In this document: in pieces, positions 1 through 10,516 of the stretch | How the letters are laid out: the number at the start of each line of letters is the position of its first letter | Position numbering within the stretch: the stretch's first letter is position 1 | DNA from: Seiridium cupressi | Lineage: Eukaryota; Ascomycota; Sordariomycetes; Amphisphaeriales; Sporocadaceae | DNA: 64,000 bases | Assembly (NCBI GenBank): GCA_036674765.1 | Contig: JARVKI010000028.1 | Coordinates: 186,001-250,000, forward strand | Direction: 5' to 3' | Notes under the pieces: generated by a model | What the model saw: the letters and a program-made list of their open reading frames with translations, nothing else | Database searches by the model: none | Told to the model about the DNA's origin: nothing | Program-made: the position numbers and the translations under genes

Positions 1-498
1 TACGTGGGTAACCTACGATAGCAATACGTGGAATCGTCAATCCGGGAGGGTTAACACGAATTGGCGGCCCTAGAGTCCAACCAAGTGTAATGAAGGAGAC
101 TAATGATGCAGTAGTGATCCATTCCAGAAGGGACAATTGTGGAATGAACATTGGCAGGGCAAAACGCCGAGGATTTAGAATGCATTACATTTAAATTTGT
201 GCATATGTGACCTGGCCTTGAGTGAGGCTGTAAGCGGTAGCATGAAACAAAGGCCTGGATGTTCCAGGGCCTCAGGGCTCCAGTAGCCACTCGACGTCAC
301 TTTTGGGGCGCAGTGAACTCCTCCTGGCCTGGACCTACACTCAACAAGACCAGCTCCTACAGAACAAGAAAACCCCGAAATATAATATTTCTCTCACTAA
401 ACATATCGTTGAAGACACATTAACTTCATTCCCTCGATTTCAGTGTTCCTCGCAACAGGGACGAGCATTAATTACTTCTGTTTCGATAAATCACGAAA
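1..498. other. Non-coding 5' flank of the gelsolin-family gene
   Basis: No coding sequence is recognised. The stretch around 350-490 is AC/T-rich with a TATAATATTT-like segment near 380, and probably carries the promoter and leader of the gene that begins at 499. A real gene ending left of the window cannot be excluded. Confidence 0.5.
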
Positions 499-2002
499 AT
501 GGCCCCGCACGATGGCTTAGTTCACCAGAAAGAGTACGACTGGCGGGACAGCAACGTCGAGCTCATTGGCTCTGATATTGACCATCAAGTCAAGTACAAT
601 TCTGCCGCTACGGAACCGGCTTGGAATGAAGGGCAGGTCGGACAAGCTGCTGGGTTGCGTGTATGGCGAATTGAGGACTTTCAGGTCATCCCGTGGCCGA
701 AAGAGAAGTACGGCCAATTTCACGAAGGGGACAGCTACATCGTCTTGCATTCTTACAAAATTGGCAACAAGGACGGCGAAGAGAAACTAGGCCATGATGT
801 CTTCTTCTGGCTTGGAAGTAAGACCTCGCAGGATGAGGCAGGTACTGCTGCTGTAAGTGATATCTGTGACTGCCAAACACTTTTGAAACCCCGCAACCAA
901 GTGAACTCGATTGATGTTGAGGCTATTTCGAAGTTTGTGCTCGACCGATTTTATTGACCGCTGGATGCTAACCGCCAACGATTAGTACAAGACAGTCGAG
1001 CTCGACGAGTTCTTGCACGGCGTAGCGACCCAGCATCGTGAACTGCAGCATGAGCCATCCGATGACTTTGTGTCACTATTTCCACGCATCTCTATTCTCT
1101 CAGGCGGAGTTCGTTCCGGCTTCACTCACGTGGAGAACGACGAGCAGCCAAAGGAGACCTTGTTGTTGCTTAGAATCTTCAAGCATCCCTCTGCCAAACG
1201 CGCAGACTCGATCATGGTCCATGAAGTGGAACCCACATGGCAGAGCCTGGACGAGAACGATGTCTTCATTTTGGAGAAGAACGAAAAGATCTGGGTGTGG
1301 CAGGGCAAGAATTGTAGTCCCATGGAAAAGGCAGTGAGTGAACCCCCATTTTCATTTCTGCTCCGATATTTGGGACAGTGCATGTTCCGGGGTATTATAA
1401 GTTGGCTGGATAGGAACACAGAACCACATGTGGACCACCATCAAATTGATGCAAACGCGCCGGGGAATCATCGATGATCAAAATGAGCAGCTAACTTCTT
1501 TTGTAAATAGAAAGCCGCCCAGGTGGTGCACGATATGACGATCGCCAAACATGTCGACGTTGAAGTCGTGTCTCAATCGGAATCAAGGTCTCGCGCCATT
1601 GTTGCTCTACTTGGCGGCGAAGATGCCGACCTGACGAGCCTGAAGGCTCAACGGCCTATCTCATCAGCGAGGAAGGCAGAGCATCACAGACCACGTCGTC
1701 TCTTCAGGCTTTCTGATGCATCCGGACAGTTGTCATTTGACATTGTCAAGGATGGCGAGCCCACCAAGAAATCAGATCTTGATAGTAATGATGTGTTCAT
1801 CTTAGATACAGGATCCGATATTTGGGTTTGGCAGGGGTCTGATGCCAGCAAGGCAGAGAAGGCCATGTGGATTAAAGTGGCACAGCAGTACATTCGCCGA
1901 TTTGCCGATTCTGGTGATGGTGTTGAAGCACAGGCTGCTCCTGTATCCAAGGTAGTCGAGGGCTATGAGAGCCCGGCCTTCCTCAGAGCTCTTGAGGTGT
2001 AG
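499..2002 (+). CDS. Gelsolin/severin/fragmin-type actin-binding protein
   Basis: Predicted to bind, sever or cap actin filaments in the cytoplasm in a calcium-dependent way, as gelsolin-repeat proteins do. Three exons join in frame: 499-852, 986-1333 and 1511-2002, giving 397 residues. The protein has three gelsolin-like repeats. The first (about residues 45-135) contains FHEGDSYIVLHSYK and HDVFFWLG, then DEAGTAAYKTVELDEFL across the first splice. The second contains NDVFILEKNEKIWVWQGKN and the third NDVFILDTGSDIWVWQGSD, each with the family's acidic-hydrophobic core and WVWQG signature. Three repeats match severin/fragmin rather than six-repeat gelsolin or villin. The start at 499 (MAPHDGLVHQKEYDW) is the first ATG of the frame that leads into repeat one; an earlier ATG-like start in another frame is a shadow. 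No defects are seen. The family and exon structure are near certain; calcium dependence is inferred from the family. Confidence 0.9.
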
Positions 2003-2905
2003 TCGTAACTGTATGGGTTTGTAGGTCGAAAAATGTGCAATGCATAACCCTGAGGCCTCATTATATACCTAGTCAACACCATGCTCATTACCTGGTCGAC
2101 ATGGGGGCATAGTTGTAACTCATTAAAGATCAACACGTCTTACGAATAAGTGAAGATGAAAACGATCACTAAGGGATGGCATAATAAGCATCCCTGAACA
2201 TCCGGCTGATTCTCCAACAGAGGCCACCAAATATAAGCCTCGTATGCCAATTCTGAAGCGCTAGCCTGGGGTTTTAACCATTGATGGAGGACACAATTGA
2301 CAACCATCGGCGGGATATATTACCCGTGACCAAAGGGGGAACATTCATATATTAAAATAAGATGCAACACATGCGGCTTAGCATCGTCTATAACTACCAA
2401 GGTTCACAACGAACAATGTGAGAATGAAAAGCGAGGAATACGATACTAGTGTCGCCAGGTTGACCAGCCAGTAGTTCCAGCCACGACCTTGGCATGCCTA
2501 GCAAAAGGGCCTGAACGCCTGGGACATGTCGTTGGGTAGAGCCCATATAATCTCTTAGAAGTCAACCAGGATTTAGTTCCGCGACATGATTCCCGATTCG
2601 GACGTCGTATGTCGTGATAGGTCAACCCCGTTCATGTAGGCTTAACTTGTCGATGCGATTGGTCTGGCATTCGACAAGCTCACACTGAACTGAATGAGAT
2701 GGCATACATGTTGACTCAAAACCAAGCAAGGCTCAGCGTTGACTTAGTACATGTATATATGAGGCTTGTCTGTCTTTTTACAAGGATAAAGTCTTACAAT
2801 CACATTCCATCTATACACCACTCTCAGCTTTGTGTCCAACGTAGAAAAGCCTCTCTTATTATCTGGTCCTAGAAAGCCGAGTCAACCCGAATATTATCGT
2901 TCAGT
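2003..2905. other. Intergenic region
   Basis: About 0.9 kb between the gelsolin-type gene and the decayed RTA1 gene. No ORF of substance and no RNA gene was recognised. It should contain the terminator of the first gene and whatever remains of the second gene's promoter. Confidence 0.5.
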
Positions 2906-4049
2906 ATGGAAGATTGTCGATATATTGAGGGCAGTTTTTGGGTTTATGCACACAACAAAGGGGCACCTGTTTTTTTTTTTTTTTTTTTTTTCTCGTCACA
3001 GCCTTCCTCGTCTCGGGCCTGGTTCATAGATGGCAGGCCGTGTAAGTACACACAGAAATACTGAGCTGAAGCTTACATTAATGGTATCTCGACATTACAA
3101 ATGTTGGCGCCTGACGGGACTTAACGTTTTCTGCTCTGCTCTCTTTGTAGCCGGCTTCATCGTTAGAGAGCTTGGAGCATTCGACTATATAGACCTAATC
3201 AAGTATATTGTGAGCGTATGCTTGGTCTATGGTGCGCCGTAAGTCCCTACCGACTCAAAAAAGACATGGTGCAGAATTGACAAGTGTTTCAGGCCACTAT
3301 AGGAACTAGCAAACTACTATATCTTAGGTCTTATTTTGTACTTCGTACCCTACCATTCCCCCATTCATCCTGGCCGCGTCTTGACTACGTTCGCCGGTAT
3401 CTCGGCCATCATCGAAGCACTGAATGGCAATGGTGCGTCCTATACTGCCAACCAATCGCTCTCCGAGGACAAGCAGAACATGGGCAAGGCTCTCCTCAAG
3501 GCCGCCTTAGTGATGCAGATCATCGTCGTGGCACTTTTCATCGCTCTGGCTTCCTCTTTCCATCTCAAGTGCCGACGCAATGGCATCCACTCGCCCAAAG
3601 TAAACAATAATCTCATCACTCTATACATCAGCACCACCATCATTGCCGTGCGCACCATCTACCGCACTGTCGAATACTTCGACCTGTCTAGCACCAACTT
3701 CCGGGATCCGCATTTCGACCCCATGAGTATGAATCCTATTGTCAGGTACGAATGGTTCTTCTACATTTTCGAGGCGACCTTGATGTTGAGTAACTCGGTC
3801 CTGTGGAATCTACGCCACCCCAGACGGTGGCTGCCGAAGACCACCAAGGTTTACCTGGCCAAGGGCGGCATCACAGAGGTGACGGGGCCTGGATATAAAC
3901 AGGACGGTAATTTCTTCGTTACACTGTTCGACTCTTTCGACGTTTACGACATGATCAAGGGGAGGGATAAGAAGACGAGGTTCTGGGACGAGGATCATGT
4001 CGGCCAGGAAATTCCAAATTGCAGAGGCGACCAAGTCGACAGGTCGTGA
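2906..4049 (+). pseudogene. Broken RTA1-family seven-TM membrane protein
   Basis: RTA1-family proteins are fungal seven-helix membrane proteins linked to lipid transport and resistance to toxic lipids. The order of family pieces is intact: SFWVYAHNKGAPVFF (frame from ATG 2906), FLVTAFLVSGLVHRWQA (to 3041), KCWRLTGLNVFCSALFVAGF, GAFDYIDLIKYIVSVCLVYG (to 3238), then from 3293 ELANYYILGLILYFVPYHSP and IHPGRVLTTFAGISAIIEAL, and near the end the RTA1 hallmark TIYRTVEYF. At least two lesions break it. A run of 22 T (2970-2991) lies where the frame changes, and after the otherwise good intron 3239-3292 an in-frame TAG at 3300-3302 sits where the family has Tyr before ELANY. I also cannot find a proper acceptor for the intron starting with GTAAGT at 3042. 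Either the gene is decayed or the homopolymer and stop are sequence errors; several lesions favour real decay. Confidence 0.75.
2970..2991 (+). repeat. T22 homopolymer inside the RTA1 pseudogene
   Basis: Twenty-two consecutive T residues lie within the first predicted transmembrane helix. The upstream coding frame (2906) and the downstream coding frame (codons at 2995) disagree across the tract, so its present length is incompatible with an intact protein. Confidence 0.95.
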
Positions 4050-5200
4050 TTGCCGAGGTCGTATAAGAAGCTGTCGGCCATAAAATGGTAATTGAAGCTT
4101 GAAGAATGTCAACCTCTGCTGGCTGGGTACGAGGCAGTAAACTACTGAAATCCGGTAGTTCATCTGTCAATTTTGGTTATTTTCGTTGTCTGGGAGGATG
4201 AGTGTTGCTTTGTGCTCATATGGTATACATCTTGGACTGGTGCTAACTAAGGTAGGCTGGAGATTACAGCTCAAAGTCGAGTATGACAATGCCGAGCTTG
4301 AGTAGGTGAAGCAGTCTCGAACATACTCGATCTGCCTTGTACCAGTAGGAATTCTAGATATATTGTGCCAACCTGTCATGACTAGGTACATATGTAAGAT
4401 AAGCGATGTACTTGTTTTGTAGAGTATTACGGTGTTTTGACGCCCCACAATATCTGTCTAGCTAGCATATTGTGGACTTGGCATCGTGATACCTCGTTGT
4501 TTTGGTTTTGTTGTAGAGGGTGAACTGGTAATAACCTACTCGTAGTGAAAGAGGGGTCGCTACTACCAGGAACTCAGTTAGCTGCATCCGTACCACCACA
4601 CCTACCATTCGGAGGGAGTTCACACTGAATCACCTCATGGTCATAGAATGACTGTAAATGTGCCTCAATAGTATATAATGGACAATGATACTATCGGAGC
4701 AGCACGGGATCCTGTGAGGCTTTGAGATATATACACTTTGTTCTATCGCCTGGACTGCCTGAGGCTGTTAGCGCCCCGGGCTATAAGTGATCGACAGCCC
4801 AAGTCGCCCCTCCACCATCCATCTGGCTTGCCCCTCGCTCGCGCCAACTCATTCCCACTTTAGAACAGCTCGAACCGCCGAGAGGCAGGTGGCACGCGGC
4901 GCCCGTGATGGCGACGTTTCCGTCCTCGAAGTTCTTTGTCGCAACTCTGAGGGAATCGTCGCTCTTGCCACTGCCCTATCTGAATCAAGGGCTTTCCCTT
5001 TGGCGACCCTATTAGCCCAATCAATAACATCCAAGATCATCTTGTTGTAGAAACCGAGGCAGGTTCAAACGCCAACCACTTGAGCCTGTACCACTCCTCC
5101 CCCGACAACCTGACATCTATCTGTGAATCTTCTTGCGACTGAGTTTACAGGCCATTCCTGAACTTCCAGGCTTGCTTCAGTGGTCACATCGATCGCAACC
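4050..5200. other. Intergenic region
   Basis: About 1.15 kb with no recognisable gene. A TATATAATGG sequence near 4673 lies about 530 bp before the OTU1 start codon and could be a TATA element, but this is weak. The ORFs seen here (for example 4787-5050 +) have no family features. Confidence 0.5.
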
Positions 5201-6334
5201 ATGACGCTGAAGATTCGGTACAGAGCTCCTTCGGGACCTGGTACGCTCGACCTCGAGGACGATGCGACGGTGAAGCAGTTATTCGACGCAATCAAGGAGA
5301 AGACGTGTTCCACCGACGTCACTATTAAGTATGGTTGGCCGCCGAAGCCCTTGGATGCAGAGACATTCGACGCCTCTGTGGTGTCGCTCAACCTCCATCG
5401 CGAAAGTCTGACTGTCGTTCCCGCCGAAATTGCTGCTCCAAGTCCAGCACCGTCAACGTCGCAACCCCCCGCTCCGGCTCCGGCTCCCACTCCCACGATG
5501 CCTGTAGACACTTCACTTGGGCAGAAGGATATCAAAGATGGACCCGTGACAGTACAAATGCCCACCGGCACCTACCTCGGTCCGTCGCGTCGATTGCAAC
5601 CGTTCATTTCCAAGAAATACGCTAATACCGTCACGTTGATATAGTTCTTCGAGTGATGCCCGACGATAATTCGTGCATGTTCACGGCCATCGCAGGTGCG
5701 CTACGAGGGGCGAATTCCGGACTCGACGGTTCTTCCCCCGAGAAATTGCGCCGCATTGTGGCGGATCACATCCTTGCGAAGCCGGACGTGTACACCAAGG
5801 TGGTCCTTGAAAAAGAGCCCAGAGCCTACTGCGCCAATATACAACGACCAGATGTTTGGGGAGGCGCCATCGAGCTTGGCATTATTTCTGAGGTGTTCGG
5901 AATCGAAATCTGTGTGGTCAACGTCAAGGTACGATTTCTTCGATCGCGCGCAGGAGAGAGCTAGTCCGGCAGAGCTGACATGATGACAGGAGGGAACCAT
6001 AATCAAATACGGCGAGGATCAGTATGATCTCCGTTGTGTGCTTGTGTGGTCAAATATTCACTACGATCGTGTGGCCGAAATCTTCACGGAGGATCAGGTC
6101 GACGATGCCTTCGATGTGACTACGTGGAATTGCCTGGAGAGCGACCACGTCCTCCAGAATGCCAAGGATCTCTGTCGGAAGTTGAAAGAGGAGTATCACT
6201 ACTTCACTGACACGAGTGATTTCGTCGTGCGGTGTAACGAGTGCGGATGGATTGGCCAGGGCGAACGGGCTGTGGTCGTGCATTCCACGAAGTCTGGCCA
6301 CACGTCTATCGAGGAGATACCTGATATGTCGTGA
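5201..6334 (+). CDS. OTU1: OTU-domain deubiquitinase OTU1 (YOD1 family)
   Basis: Cysteine protease that removes ubiquitin chains from substrates handled by the Cdc48/p97 segregase, in protein quality control. Three exons join in frame: 5201-5579, 5645-5928 and 5990-6334, giving 335 residues. The N-terminal ~80 residues (MTLKIRYRAPSGPGTLDL) form the UBX-like domain that binds Cdc48. A Pro/Ala-rich linker follows. The OTU catalytic domain starts at VLRVMPDDNSCMFTAI, created exactly by joining 5579 to 5645; it holds the catalytic Asp and Cys (DDNSC), with the catalytic His in WSNIHYD. The C-terminus carries the family's C2H2 zinc finger (CNECGW then two His). The length is close to yeast Otu1 (about 300). 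I chose ATG 5201 because MTLKIRY is the family's N-terminus; an upstream in-frame start at 5180 is not needed. The gene is convergent with the formamidase gene, 213 bp away. Confidence 0.95.
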
Positions 6335-6547
6335 GGCTAGCTTGTCAAATTGTGAGAGAAAGTAGGAACTTTCTATTTCGCAAAAGCAGTCGAACTTTTC
6401 AACAACATAATTTGGCTGGATATATCGCATATAGCCTGGACAGTTTGCACAACAGCGCATGGCATGAAGAACGCCACGGACTGTGCATAGCGCGTCGCCT
6501 TCCATACACTGATAGATAGATATGATATACATCGAGAGTCACGTAAT

Positions 6548-8544
6548 CTATGAACCCGAGACAGCATCCTTGACCTTGTTCACCACTGTCGCCTTATATG
6601 ACAAGCCGCCGCCAAAGCTATGCTCACCATTATTGGCGCTTGTTGCCACCTTGCCCTCTTTAACGCCAGTCTCAAATGCGCAACTGGCCATGTCAAGAGC
6701 CTTGGCAGGTCCGGACGGCGAGATGTCGAAGTCGAAAATGTCCATAGGCAGACCCAGTGTAGTACAGGCGTTCGGAATATCAACGATGCCTGCAACATGG
6801 CCCTGGACAGGCGCGCAGGACATTAGCAGGTATATCTGATAATCGCTGTATCCGAATCTTCTCAGATACTCCATACATCCTTGGCGATTGTCAGCAACTC
6901 CTGGTAGTTCTCTTGTGCTTGGGGGGTACTCACGTAGAATGGTCTGCCGATACGCAACAGTAACGTCCATATAGTGCTGCTTGCCGTGCTCATCGACCGA
7001 GAAGCCCTCGAAATAGATGTACCTTCCAGGACCAAACTGAGGCTCAACAGGCCCAGGAATGTAGATGGGTGACTTGAGTCCCAAGTCCGCCACACCATTC
7101 TTGATCACCTTGAAGTTGATGGTGATGACACCTGCCATTTCAATAGCCCCACAGAAGGAGATTTCACCATCGCCTTGGCTGAAGTGCAAGTCGCCTACTG
7201 AGAACTTGGCCCCAGCAACATGCACGGGCAGGTAGACTTTGGAACCGCGGCTGAGGTTTTTGATGCTGCAAGCGCGTGTCAGTCATGTTACTGCTTAACC
7301 GAGTGTGTAACTCTGCTATCGATACCAGATCAAGCCGAGAAGGGAGAAGGAACCAGCTTACTCGCAGTTTCCACCATGTTCCGGCCTTCCGGGGATGGTT
7401 CTGGCGCCTTCCTTGCCAACTTTCTCCTTGATAGAAGCGTCCCCAGAACCCGCATGCACGTTTGTAGCGTTGGGCGGCTGCGCGACGTCTCGGTCCAGCT
7501 TGTTGGCGGCAATCAGCTCTCCCTCGCGCTTGTTCCAGGTCCCGAGCACTTCGGGGGAGGGAGCGCAGCCGAGGATACCTGGGTGTATCAGACCCGCAAA
7601 CTTGACATGTGGAATGTGGCGCGAAGTGCAGTAGATGCCCTCAAAATCCCATATGGCCTTTGCGCTAGAGTCACGCGCGTCAGTGAATCACTTTGTGTAG
7701 CATCATGTCTTGACAGGAACTCCAAAGTTCTGGCAAGACTTGGTGGGACTGTAATGAAAAGGAGGAACAGACGCTGATGGATAGATCTCATCTAGGAAGC
7801 CGCCTCCATTGCTTCTGTCGAATATACCAGTAAAACCCCAAGGCTGATCCTGAACAGAGATGTCTTATTAGAACTGTATATGCGGGTTATCAAGCAAGCT
7901 AGAAAACTTCGGAGCCGAGCTAGTCGACACAATCCAATGCGATCGTATGAGCTAGAACTGCTCTCATTGCAAGTGTATGAGAAACAAGAACTTCCATCCA
8001 ACACTCACCTGGAATGGCTGAACATCCATGATCTCAACGAGCAACAGATCACCCGGTTGTGCACCCTCTATCTCGAAAGGGCCGGTGAGGTAATGGATCT
8101 TGGTCAAGTCGACATTGCGGACGTCGTCGGCACTGTCGTTATTCCCAATCTGTCCGCCGGTCCTGAAGGAGGTATAAGATCATTTGGCCAGTTGAGAACG
8201 TCCGCAAGTTGAAAAGGAGTCGTCATTCTTTAGGGAAATGACAGTCGACCAGATCAGAGGCTGGATCCTCCCACTTACCAATCGACACACTCAATCTTGA
8301 CGGTCTCACCATCTTTGATGGTGCCCGCGAATGGGACTAGCAGTCGGGAAGGTCAGCTTTGGAGTCCAACGGCGCTCACTTGGACAGACTTGTGCATACT
8401 GTCGGGGTGCCACCTATTCTTCCATTATGTCAATCTTACGGTTTGTTTGAAAGATCTAGCGAGACTTACATGAAGGATCTCCTGTTGGTCGGCGGGCTTG
8501 TCCAAGCTCACCTTTCCGGCTGTGCGAATTCCACTTGTACCCAT
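6548..8544 (-). CDS. fmdS: Formamidase (acetamidase/formamidase family)
   Basis: Hydrolyses formamide to formate and ammonia, letting the fungus use it as a nitrogen source; cytosolic. Eight exons on the minus strand join in frame: 8544-8470, 8418-8400, 8336-8279, 8162-8009, 7849-7773, 7664-7362, 7265-6934 and 6879-6548 (449 residues). Family blocks appear in order: HNRWHPDIPFAGTIKDGE, VDWTGGQIGNNDSADD, DQPWGFTGIFDR, AKAIWDFEGIYC, GLIHPGILGCAPSPEVL, GRPEHGGNCDIKNLSRGSKV, FSVGDLHFSQGDGEISFCGA, and APVQGHVAGIVDIPNA. The length fits the family (about 400-450). The start at 8544 (MGTSGIRTAGKVSLDKPAD) gives the usual N-terminus. Exon 2 is only 19 nt. The donor of exon 5 (GTCTGT at 7772) is weak but frame continuity demands it. 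No lesions are seen. The A. nidulans enzyme is called fmdS; the name is transferred by similarity. Confidence 0.93.
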
Positions 8545-9163
8545 TGTTTTCTTCTAGAATGGAACACACAAGTTTTACTCGATGGAACAAAATTGGATAC
8601 AAACAAATTGTCAAGCGTCGTTGAGAAAGAACTAAGTACTCCGTTATCTGAGATCCCCTTGGGCCTCGAGTATATATTATACTCGACTGATTCCTCCAAC
8701 AGCTACCCCGCATGCTCCCCACACCAATATGATATGCCGGGTGTGTCCAAGTGGTAATAGACGTCATTGGGGACAAGTTGATGGTTCTTTATCTCGCATG
8801 AGGTTCATTGGAGGTTTGTTGTAGTCATTAGTTAGATAGCGTAGCTTATCACAAGCAACGGGGTGCGGAACCCTGGCCGCAGCTTGCATAGCCGGCGATA
8901 AGGCTGTTTTTTCGCAGCTTCCGATGCATACCAACGGAGTTTTGATTTGGAATTCTGTAGCTAAACGACTTGTCGCCGCAAGGAGATAACTCGGGCATGC
9001 GAGGGCGCAATCACTGTGCATTGACAACCAGGACGCGCGATTGGAATAAGCCCAACTCGGGTGATAACTTTCATCGACCATCTGTAACCTCAGCCATGGT
9101 ATTGGCACATATAATCTTCTACTAACGCTCATGATCGAATTCTAATTTCAATCCTAACCTCAT
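8545..9163. other. Intergenic region: formamidase promoter and 3' flank of the next gene
   Basis: About 0.6 kb upstream of the formamidase gene and downstream of the minus-strand membrane protein gene. It contains a TATATATTATAC run near 8670-8681, 125-140 bp before the formamidase start codon, a plausible TATA region. Several GATAA/TTATC words, the core of AreA-type nitrogen regulator sites, occur (for example near 8645 and 8845), which would suit a nitrogen-catabolic gene, but such short words also occur by chance. Confidence 0.4.
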
Positions 9164-10516
9164 CTACAACTCTTTCCTGTGTCCAGTTGCTTCGTCGTAC
9201 GAAGGTGGCTGTGAGAGTACGTTGGCGGACGACCCTGCCTTGGCATCGGATGGTGCATCATGGCTAGCCTGGAGAGCATCCAAGTCAAAGAGGGACGTGT
9301 TCAAAAACTCATGCTTGTTTGTCCAGACCTGTTGACTCGCGGCAAAATCTTTGCTCTGCGCCGGCGGTGGAGGCGGATCCGTCACCTTCGTGATGAGGTA
9401 GGCTGTGGAAGCCTCGGCGATACCATAGATCAAAACACCCAGCAAGGGCACACGAACTAATGTGTAGAACCCAATACCGAAGCCAAAGAGTAGACCTTCG
9501 CGGCTGTGAAACCAATTTTTCTTCTGCTCCTTGCTCATATGAACACGGGCAAAGTAGGGCTCCAATAGTTCGCGCATCAAACTTCGAGAGCCAAAGTAGG
9601 TCTGCAAGAAGATGACTAGATACCGCCGGGGGAAGAAGATGCCAGTTCCGAAGATGACAGCTGCTGGTCCCAGCCCCACGGCCTTGTTGAAAGTATAGAA
9701 ACTGGCGGCAGGCAGTACGAGACGGCCAATGTAGGGTATATACGACAGAGCAAAGATGGCCAAGGATATGGCGCCCTTGCGCGCGAATCGGACGGCAAAC
9801 ATGGTGCTGGCCTCAGCAGTGCTGGTTGTGTGAGTGCTGCCATCTTTGATTTTGTACTGCCGCAAATTGGGATAGTACATGTCCCTCAGGGTATCGGGGC
9901 GCTCGTGCTTATGTTTTTGTACGTATGTCTGATCAACCCAGCTCAGAGAGTCCATGAACATGTTGTCGAGCGTCGGTGTGATATATCGCATGAGAGTCAT
10001 GAGGAACAAGGGAGCTTGGAGGACATGGTTGGCGAGGAGATCGAGGAAGTCGACAAGACTTTCGTCCCATGATGTCTGGTCGAGATTGATAAAAAGGGAG
10101 GAAAACCGAAGACCCAGTTTGACCGATATGATCTACGTAGAGACAATCACGGTTAGTTCGAAGTACTCATCACTAGACACTGGCTGGCTGCATTGGGCAC
10201 TGACTGGAATGGCAATAAGCAGGCGAATAGCTATCCCAGCAGCTACAGCTAGGGCCGCCTGCTTGTAGTGGTCGTTGGTAAAGATATCAGGGTTCTGCAG
10301 AGCTCGATGGGCTGTTGTAACATGCCAAGTTAGTCATGCCAGTTGTGCATTCGAGATGATGATCAGAGGTGTCGCGTGCAGCATCGTGGGCCTGAACATA
10401 CCTCCGACCAGGGTCAACTGAATGCCCCGCAATATGGCATTAATGTCGAAGTGGGAGAAATCGAAGGCCTTCTTGATCTTCTCCTTGTCAGCTTGAAATA
10501 TCTTGTGTTCCGCCAT
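9164..10516 (-). CDS. Multi-pass membrane protein resembling UsgS
   Basis: Function unknown. Three exons join in frame on the minus strand: 10516-10402, 10311-10205 and 10132-9164, giving 396 residues. The N-terminus (FDINAILRGIQLTLVG then AHRALQNPDIFTNDHYKQAA) and the LMRYITPTLDNMFMDSL block resemble the fungal protein annotated as transmembrane protein UsgS; I recognise this only loosely. Hydrophobic segments occur at about residues 60-85 and 115-135, and several more from KGAISLAIFALSYIPYIGRL to LLGVLIYGIAEASTAYLI, so it is a polytopic membrane protein. The C-terminal ~80 residues are polar, with a PPPPPAQ stretch and a PPSY sequence at about 383-386, which matches the PY motif recognised by WW domains of Rsp5-type ubiquitin ligases. 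It is transcribed divergently from INP1, 1.25 kb away. The coding call is secure; the name is not. Confidence 0.85.

Noticed and set aside
9164..9175. C-terminal RKEL of the UsgS-like protein as an ER-retrieval signal
   Set aside because: It is not a canonical HDEL/KDEL sequence, and the polar tail carrying a PY motif is more likely cytosolic, where such a signal would not act.
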